This document shows positions 57,301 through 64,000 of a DNA stretch of 64,000 bases, piece after piece; positions within the stretch are counted from its first letter, which is position 1, and each line of letters opens with the position of its first letter. Source of the DNA: Triticum aestivum. Lineage: Eukaryota > Streptophyta > Magnoliopsida > Poales > Poaceae. Position numbers and translations under genes: made by a program. A model generated the notes under the pieces. That model was not told the origin of the DNA, made no database searches, and was given only the letters and a program-made list of their open reading frames with translations. The DNA is taken from the NCBI RefSeq assembly GCF_018294505.1, contig NC_057810.1, forward strand, positions 210,260,113 through 210,324,112, read 5' to 3'.

Positions 57301-60300
57301 CCATTTGCAACTTTAGCTTCAAATTTCGATATCTGATTAAGTCCAACATCACGCCCTTTGCCAACTTGAATGTACTCGTTGTAAGTTATATGCCCACGAC
57401 GCAAAATGGAATTATACCCTGTAAAGTTAATATTAAATATGAAACTCCTTTGAAAATGGCATGACAAATTTAGTTTTTGAACGAAAATATTAACTTACCA
57501 GCAAATACGTCCTCACTTAAGTTTATAGTTTTAGATGCTTTGCTTATGCCGCCCCTTGTTAAATGAAACATCCGATCAAAAATATCTGGATGGCCATAGT
57601 GAAACCGTACCCTGTAGCGGTGGAAAAGATGATTTTGAGAACAAATAGACTTTATAGAATGGACATACACAACACACTAAATCCTTTAGAAAAAATAGAT
57701 GTATCTAACATAAATGTTAGCATGGATAAAGAACTTAGCGCATAAGGAATATGTTCATGGCATCATTGCTAACACTATAAGATCAAATAAGAAGCATGTT
57801 CTCACCTAAGGGGGTCAGCAAGGAATCTCTGTCCAATTGTGACGAAGCTTGTCTCTTGGTATGACATGAATCCAGCAAGTGATGAAACACTGCACAAACA
57901 ATAATCTCATATTATCCGAAAGAAATTATATGTTTGAAAGCCATGTCAGAAAAACTACAGACCTTCCTGTGAAAATATGCTCTCTAAGCCCGAGGATGGT
58001 AGGAGTTTGGTCCCTAGGATGCCTAACAAACTCTTGAAGTACATTTCTCATTTTGTAAGCTTCTTCCAAATAATTGTCCTGATAGCACCGAGATAAGTGG
58101 AAGGAAAGTATTTTATGGAGACAAACTACAGAAAAATGTCCAGCTCATTACCTGATTCATGTCAATCGTTTGTAGAGCCTCTCCACGGGTGAATATAATT
58201 GCATGGTTTTGATTTTCAGGCTTCCCTTCTCCAATGATGGGTGGACCAGGCAGCTTTATACGGTAAATCTCCTATGTAGATAATCAGCAAGCAAGAGCAT
58301 TTGAGGAACTGGATAAAAATAAATCGTATATTTCTATGAGAAAATACATTAATAGTTATGCACGTTATGCTTAACAAAAGATAGTTGACAGACAAAAAAA
58401 TGGTAGGAAAAAAATAACTGATAAAATTGAAAAGATGATTAATACAAAATATTTAGAGGCTTAGATGTAGTAAAACAGTACAAAATTTTCTGCATTGATT
58501 CTTAAGCTAAGACATTACCTGGTCTAAGTTATTTTCTGCTTTTATTAAAACCGAGGAATAAACCTTATGAGGCATATTGTCTACTATAATTTCCTTCTCT
58601 TCAATGTAGGCAACACGAAGAGCTGGATACCTTCATTGAGTACACAAGAAGTAGAAATATCAGCACAATTCTAGAGATAATAATTATTCTACAGGTTTAT
58701 ATTTTCCGAACCATACCTTGACATCAGCTCAATAATATCTTTAGCATGAGCATCACCATTAGATTTCTGTTCCCCAAACTTTTGACATGAGATGACATAC
58801 GAAAATTTCATATCCGCAAGGGCGTCTAGTTCAGTTGATAATGACTGGTGAATGTTTTTCTTATTTTGTTCTCGCTCTGTCCCCACAGGTCCTTTATATA
58901 ACTCTGCTCATTTAAAAGGATTAATTTTTGTAAGCATACCAGTATAAATATGAAAACGAGAACGGCAAAATCATCACAGTTATCTGATAACAACCTGACC
59001 AAACTTCAGATGCTAACTGATCTAAAATTCCACCCATTTTGGAAATCGAGCATCAAAATTTAATGACAACAGGTTGGAAAGAGTAAGATAAGCTGTAAGT
59101 TTCTATGCGCACCTTGGTCATTTGTCCTGTCTAAAAAAGCTTGTAGTCTCAATGCCTTTCTGTAGTACATCATTCCCCTAACTAAATAGTACATAACGGA
59201 TAGAGTCAGACAGCCTGTAGGTGGGACTTCAGTGATACTTTACAAAAAAATGAGAATAATACTTCATATTACCGGTTCGACTTAGTGTTTGACCACGGAA
59301 AGAAGCCCAGTATCTGATGTCTTCACTTTTTACCTTTGTACCAAGCCTTTCCAAGAAATTTGTCCATTCATCTAGAAAATGAGAATGTGGAGTCTTAGTA
59401 ACAAAATATAACTAACAAAAGCAATTGCAACAAAAAACAGGTGAAAATAGAAATATGGAACATAAGTGACCTGGATATATCTTCTGCATGTAAGAAAGGA
59501 TGGATGCTTCATCTTGATCTGAATGAAGCTCTTCATCTGAAAATTTCACTTCCTCCATAAAGTAGGGAGTTACTATGCTGAACAAATTACATGATGTCAG
59601 GATGCCATCAGATGTTCACTATATTTGCTTTCTTCTGTGATTGATATAGACACGAATTTCCAAAACAAAGAACAATTATAATTGACAACATAACTCGCCT
59701 ATATTGATGTAAATGCCCCTACTGGTAAGTGGTCATGATCTTATTGATGGCATTTACTTGAAAAACATAAAGGCCCAAAAAATTCAGAGCTCACAATATT
59801 CCGTGACTTTTGGTTCTATTTGAATGCTGCACTGAAGTTCTCATCTTTTACAAAGGAATTATGGCAAATCGACGGAGACAACAATATATGATACCGCCAG
59901 GCAGCTACTTCTACAGTTGATAAAAGCATCCGTGTTTCAGGTATCACATTTCTCTCAAAACAAGCATTGTGTGAATATGTTTTCTTGCTTTTTCCACACA
60001 CACACAAAAAGCTAAACAACTTTACATCTCTATGCATCGGCAGAACAAAAAAGTTATATATGGACATGCCTAAGACTAGGGAATACCTCCACACACTCCA
60101 CTTTGGTTTAACCCCCTGGCAATAAAGGGTGAGCCCACCAAGCCTGCTGCCACCCAAGTTTTGTCCTCAGTTTTGCCCAATTACTGATGAGGTGATCCAC
60201 ATCCATCCACTCGCCCTCAAAGTTGCATGAGTTACGGTGTATTGTATGCACCCTTTCTAAAACATTACCCCTGTTTTTTGCAAGTTTAGTTTCTGCATTT

Positions 60301-61689
60301 GTACTCTTTGCCGACTTGTATAGTTGNNNNNNNNNNNNNNNNNNNNNNNNNNNNNNNNNNNNNNNNNNNNNNNNNNNNNNNNNNNNNNNNNNNNNNNNNN
60401 NNNNNNNNNNNNNNNNNNNNNNNNNNNNNNNNNNNNNNNNNNNNNNNNNNNNNNNNNNNNNNNNNNNNNNNNNNNNNNNNNNNNNNNNNNNNNNNNNNNN
60501 NNNNNNNNNNNNNNNNNNNNNNNNNNNNNNNNNNNNNNNNNNNNNNNNNNNNNNNNNNNNNNNNNNNNNNNNNNNNNNNNNNNNNNNNNNNNNNNNNNNN
60601 NNNNNNNNNNNNNNNNNNNNNNNNNNNNNNNNNNNNNNNNNNNNNNNNNNNNNNNNNNNNNNNNNNNNNNNNNNNNNNNNNNNNNNNNNNNNNNNNNNNN
60701 NNNNNNNNNNNNNNNNNNNNNNNNNNNNNNNNNNNNNNNNNNNNNNNNNNNNNNNNNNNNNNNNNNNNNNNNNNNNNNNNNNNCGCTCTCTCTGGTCCAC
60801 TAATTAAACTCAATTCTACAGCAGGGGGATCCACATATACCTCAACACCCCTTCTCACGTGTTGGTCAATGAGGCCTAAGTGAGGGAAAACAAAATGTTT
60901 ATTTAAATTGTGAAAGCTGAGACCAGTTTCATGCACCAACCAGTAGAACCAAAAGTCCAAACTTATGAAGAAGGTTGGGCAATCCACATATACTTCAACA
61001 CCTTTTAGTGACGATTTTACAAATACCTTCCCTCAGACACAAATTACATCATAGAACTCATTAACTGATATTATCAAAATTAACCTGAAATAAGTTTTAA
61101 CAGAATTTGAAAAGCACAAGTATTACCTAAATGACAACATACTGCGTACTTTGGGAGCAGCTGGCATATCCATGAAAAGAGATGTAGCAAAAAATGAAAT
61201 GCGTCGGCGAGCTTCTGAATTTGATGGTACTTCTGCAGCCTTCTCTTTTGTATTAAGTAGTAGGTAGAGACGTTTAACCTGAATATGCCAAATGATCTCA
61301 TCATTCAGAGAGTTACTACCATTCCTGCACTCTGTCGTAGCTAATGAAGGGTTATGTCAGACCTGCTCTTTGAGTGGACCAGTGTCAGGAAATGGAAAGC
61401 GAATTTTTGATATTGAGCTGATCGACGCAAAGAGCTCTGGTTTGTAGTAATCAAATGCTCCATCGTTATCAGAGATCAATGTCTCAGAAGAATTTATCTG
61501 ATCCAATACACTGTTGAAAGAGGAGACTATTATCTAACCACAAAACAAAGGATGTAAAAGCATAGAATGATCACATATATTATGTTATTGTTACCTTTGA
61601 GCATCCACAAGCATATCTTGGATCAGGGTATCAATGATATCTTGGAGTAAAATTGTCACCTCATATTGAAGGCTTTGTTTGTTTGAATA
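54324..61689 (-). CDS. Callose synthase (1,3-beta-glucan synthase), C-terminal half, callose synthase 8-like
   Basis: Sixteen exons visible: 61595-61689, 61363-61510, 61127-61278, 59471-59577, 59273-59371, 59113-59181, 58717-58903, 58519-58630, 58152-58271, 57963-58078, 57806-57889, 57499-57611, 57193-57418 (running into a gap), 54903-55745, 54633-54818, 54324-54554. Junctions are GT-AG and in frame wherever both sides are visible. About 960 of roughly 1,900 residues are present. Family hallmarks: [84 protein letters not shown], then several membrane helices from [16 protein letters not shown] to the C-terminus. The protein is a plasma-membrane enzyme making callose from UDP-glucose. The ending ([17 protein letters not shown]) recalls callose synthase 8. 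The 5' half lies beyond the right edge. Confidence 0.9.
55994..56055. mobile_element. Short Stowaway MITE in a callose synthase intron
   Basis: 62 bp, CTACCTCTGTAAACAAATAT to ATATTTGTTTACAGAGGGCG, flanked by TA at 55992-55993 and 56056-56057. Confidence 0.8.
56490..56657. mobile_element. hAT-type MITE in a callose synthase intron
   Basis: 168 bp with TIRs CAGTGGCGGAGCCAGG / CCTGGCTCCGCCACTG and an exact 8-bp target duplication TACTGGAA (56482-56489 and 56658-56665), diagnostic of hAT elements. Confidence 0.85.
56875..57192. other. Assembly gap (318 N)
   Basis: Hides the donor end of the callose synthase exon that starts at 57418; the last visible codons read VGFYFN. Confidence 0.95.
60327..60783. 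other. Assembly gap (457 N)
   Basis: Inside the 1.5-kb intron between exons 61127-61278 and 59471-59577. The flanking exons join in frame (SFSIVTPYF), so no exon is needed in the gap. Confidence 0.95.
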
Positions 61690-62428
61690 CTGGGTAACCA
61701 TTAGGCATAAATTTCACTACATGTGCTGACATAATAGGATTCAAAATCAAAATATAAGAAGGCCATATACACTCTACCAGAGAAATAGGCTGTCACTCAA
61801 ATCCCTACAAGCACCCCCTCCAACCCTATGAGAACTAAAATTAGTCTGTCAGCTCCACCCACTGTAATACCTCGTCATTCCCTAATATAGAACTGCTATG
61901 TGTTGTATGCTAGTAAGTAACAGGGGATGCAAACTGCACGTTGAACGGCAATCAATGTCTCTCAAGAAGAATGATGGTGCGATTTTAAAGTCTTAAGGAC
62001 TTTGGCTAGTTCACCTTATTCCAGAAAACAATTTCAGTGCCATACTCTTATCTTTCCAAGGAACAAACTTAAGATTCAAACAGATAAAGATAAAAACCCA
62101 CCCCTAGTCTCTGTTTTTCCTTCCTCGTGATGTCAGGATTTCGTAGTTTCTGTTGGTCGTTGTAATTATGGCACTATTATTTGGGCTGAGTTTCCTCTAA
62201 TATAAATGGCATCCACCTGCGTGTTCGAGAAAAAAAAAACTACCCCTAATTAACGAAGTTAAGAAATCTCAGCTAGCCCTGGGTTGCTGCTGGCTCTCTG
62301 GTGCACCATTTCATGGACCGCCAAAGCAATGCACACGCAAACAAGTATAGTTATCCATTTCCTGAACTCTGGGAACAAACTCCTTCCTCATGCCCATCGG
62401 TATTCCTGCAAACTAATTCTGTAATTCT
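61690..62428. other. Probable intron of the callose synthase gene
   Basis: No exon of the family is recognised here, yet the exon ending at 61689 begins with a CAG acceptor, so this should be intron sequence leading to upstream exons beyond the window. Confidence 0.5.
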
Positions 62429-63891
62429 AGCCATCTCTGCCATTCCCCCTGACATACGACAGCGATTCCCTCGTCCCGTTCCCTCGCGTCGCCCTCTCGA
62501 GGGCGACTCGGGGGCACCGACCTCCCCGTCCGCCTCCTCCCCTTCCCGATTCCTTCCCTCGCCGCCGCCGGAGACGGGCGCCGGGTCCCCCGCGCGGCCG
62601 CCGATGAGGGTGGCGGCGAGGCCCTCGGCCGCGACGCCGCTCGGGCTCGGGCCTAGGGTTTGAGGTGGCGGCCTCTGCTAGTGAGGTCAGCGGCGTCCTG
62701 GCGGTGGGCGGCGCTCGCCGGAGTTGAGGGCGGCGTCTACTCAGCCGCGCGGGCGGCGAGTTGGCGGTGGATGCGGGCGCCGCGTGGAGGGATCCCCTGC
62801 TGCTCTCCTCGCCAGATCTGAAGACGGCGCCCCCGTGCTGCTGCTTCCTCCTCGTCAGTCCGGCCAGATCCGGTGGCGGACTGCGTGGATGTGGGGTTGG
62901 GAGCTCTGAATCGGAGTAATTTCTTGGCCGGCTGCGGCAGCCACGACGCCGGCGGCGCTCTAGGCGCTGTTTCCTTCTTGAAGGCGGCTTCGAGATCCAG
63001 CTCCCTCCCCCTCGTGCTCCCCCTGCACCCGGGTGAAAATTCACAACTTTGGTTGGGCGGCGGCGGTGCCCTGCTCCGTCACCTTCTTGAAGGCGCCGCT
63101 TTGGGTCCGCGGGGAGGTGGGACAGCTGCAGCGCGTTCTTGGCGTTCCTGATGGCGGCGGTTCTATCTTTAGTGGTGTCGCTTCGCCATGGCGGTCGGCT
63201 GGTCCGGCTCTCGTGGTGATTGTGGTGCCCAACTCTTCGCCGTGTCTTCCTGGGGTGCTCCCATCCCGTTCAGAGAGGCTGGAGGTGGAGCGGCTTCATC
63301 TTGCACGGAGCTTCGGTGGAGATGTCAAGTCATTCCTGACCGACAGGTGCTACGCTTTGTCATGCCTGGTCGGCAGGTGCTACGCACGACAGATCTTCCA
63401 AAGACTTCAAGCTATGTCGGCTGGTGGTACTTGGCAGCATGGTGCTGATGTGTATCAGTGGCGACCGCGACGTGCTGAGCTGTTTGCGCGTAGGGAGGAG
63501 GTGCCGTTGGGCGCTGTGGTGGCGTCGACGACAGCTGGACCGAGCAAGATTGATGCATCAGTATAGTTCTGAAGATGGAGCGGTGGCAGTTGACGGCGGC
63601 GGCCTCTGAGTGCACGCCGGACCGGTGAGACCCATGCCCGGCAGGCGTCCTGGATGGGACCTCAGGTCTTAGATATTAGGTTTGGCTGCGATGTCTGTTT
63701 GGTATTAGGCCCAGGCTATCTGCGCCTCTTCATCAACTGGATAGAGTTGCTTAGATGGCGGCTTTAGTCTTACTGTTGTATTACTTTGTAAGGTCTTGTG
63801 AGAATAATTAATAAAGTGGCCGTATGCATCGCCCAGATGCAGAGGCCGGGGGTCATCCTCCTTTTCTAAAAAAAAAGCCATCTCTGCCATT
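62429..63891 (+). mobile_element. Poly-A retroposon (LINE-type, non-coding) with 16-bp target duplication
   Basis: AGCCATCTCTGCCATT occurs at 62429-62444 and 63876-63891 and flanks 62445-63875. The body starts GC-rich and ends ATTAATAAAGTGGCCGTATG, CATCGCCCAGATGCAGAGGC, CCTCCTTTTCT and then A9, a 3' end common in Triticeae LINE-like repeats. No reverse transcriptase is encoded, so it was probably mobilised in trans by a LINE. Poly-A tail and target duplication show insertion by target-primed reverse transcription. Confidence 0.8.
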
Positions 63892-64000
63892 ACCCTTATA
63901 ACCTTTTAGTCCTCACGAACAACCAGTGTGCCAAAAAGGCGCAATGAAAGTATCCTCTAATTACAGATTACAGTAAAAAACCAATTTGAGGTAGATGTGT
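63892..64000. other. Sequence at the right edge, nothing recognised
   Basis: About 110 bp, probably intron of the callose synthase gene continuing from before the retroposon insertion. Confidence 0.4.

Noticed and set aside
59816..60157. 113-codon minus-strand frame between callose synthase exons
   Set aside because: The exons on both sides join in frame without it, and it resembles no part of the family; it is intronic.
62301..63615. GC-rich frames in the retroposon
   Set aside because: The region is a non-coding poly-A retroposon; the frames overlap on both strands and show no domain.

Overview
The window looks like grass nuclear DNA of the wheat tribe (Triticeae). It is mostly nested LTR retrotransposons with large-genome signatures: a WIS/Angela/BARE-type Copia LTR, a Gypsy solo LTR starting TGATACGTCTCC, a Tat-lineage Gypsy element with an antisense gene, Stowaway MITEs and short-LTR Copia elements. 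Host genes contain GT-AG introns. Five runs of N are assembly gaps. Only three host genes are visible, all on the minus strand: two copies of a papain-like cysteine protease (SAG39 type) and the C-terminal half of a callose synthase.

Layout. 1-4464: degraded Angela-type Copia element with its 5' LTR at 2715-4464. 4465-5345: GC-rich fragment resembling the 5' part of a LINE-type retroposon. 5721-8686: relic PIF/Harbinger element carrying only an ORF1 remnant. 9141-10531 and 18713-20157: the two cysteine protease genes, in the same orientation inside about 2 kb duplicated blocks, separated by a broken short-LTR Copia element (11226 to beyond 15938), AT-rich DNA, two gaps and a MITE. 21099-27988: a Mutator-like element with about 90-bp TIRs that carries a broken plant-mobile-domain (MAIN-like) gene and was hit by two solo LTRs. 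28482-30956: complete non-autonomous LTR element. 30957-33800: mostly unassigned.

33899-46415: complete 12.5-kb Tat-lineage Gypsy element with AGTAT target duplications. Its gag-pol frame runs on the minus strand. A separate seven-exon gene with its own TATA box runs convergently on the plus strand. Two tandem arrays lie in the intron and 3' region of that gene. Their hairpins show compensatory changes, and the remaining G-U pairs fit RNA from the plus strand.

48238-53559: young, nearly intact short-LTR Copia element with GTGGA target duplications. 54324-61689: callose synthase (resembling callose synthase 8), 16 visible exons, continuing past the right edge; its introns hold Stowaway and hAT MITEs. 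62445-63875: a poly-A retroposon with a 16-bp target duplication, probably in an upstream intron of the same gene.

Exon limits were read by eye from splice signals and reading frame and may be off by a base or two. Family names rest on memory of sequence features, not on a database search.
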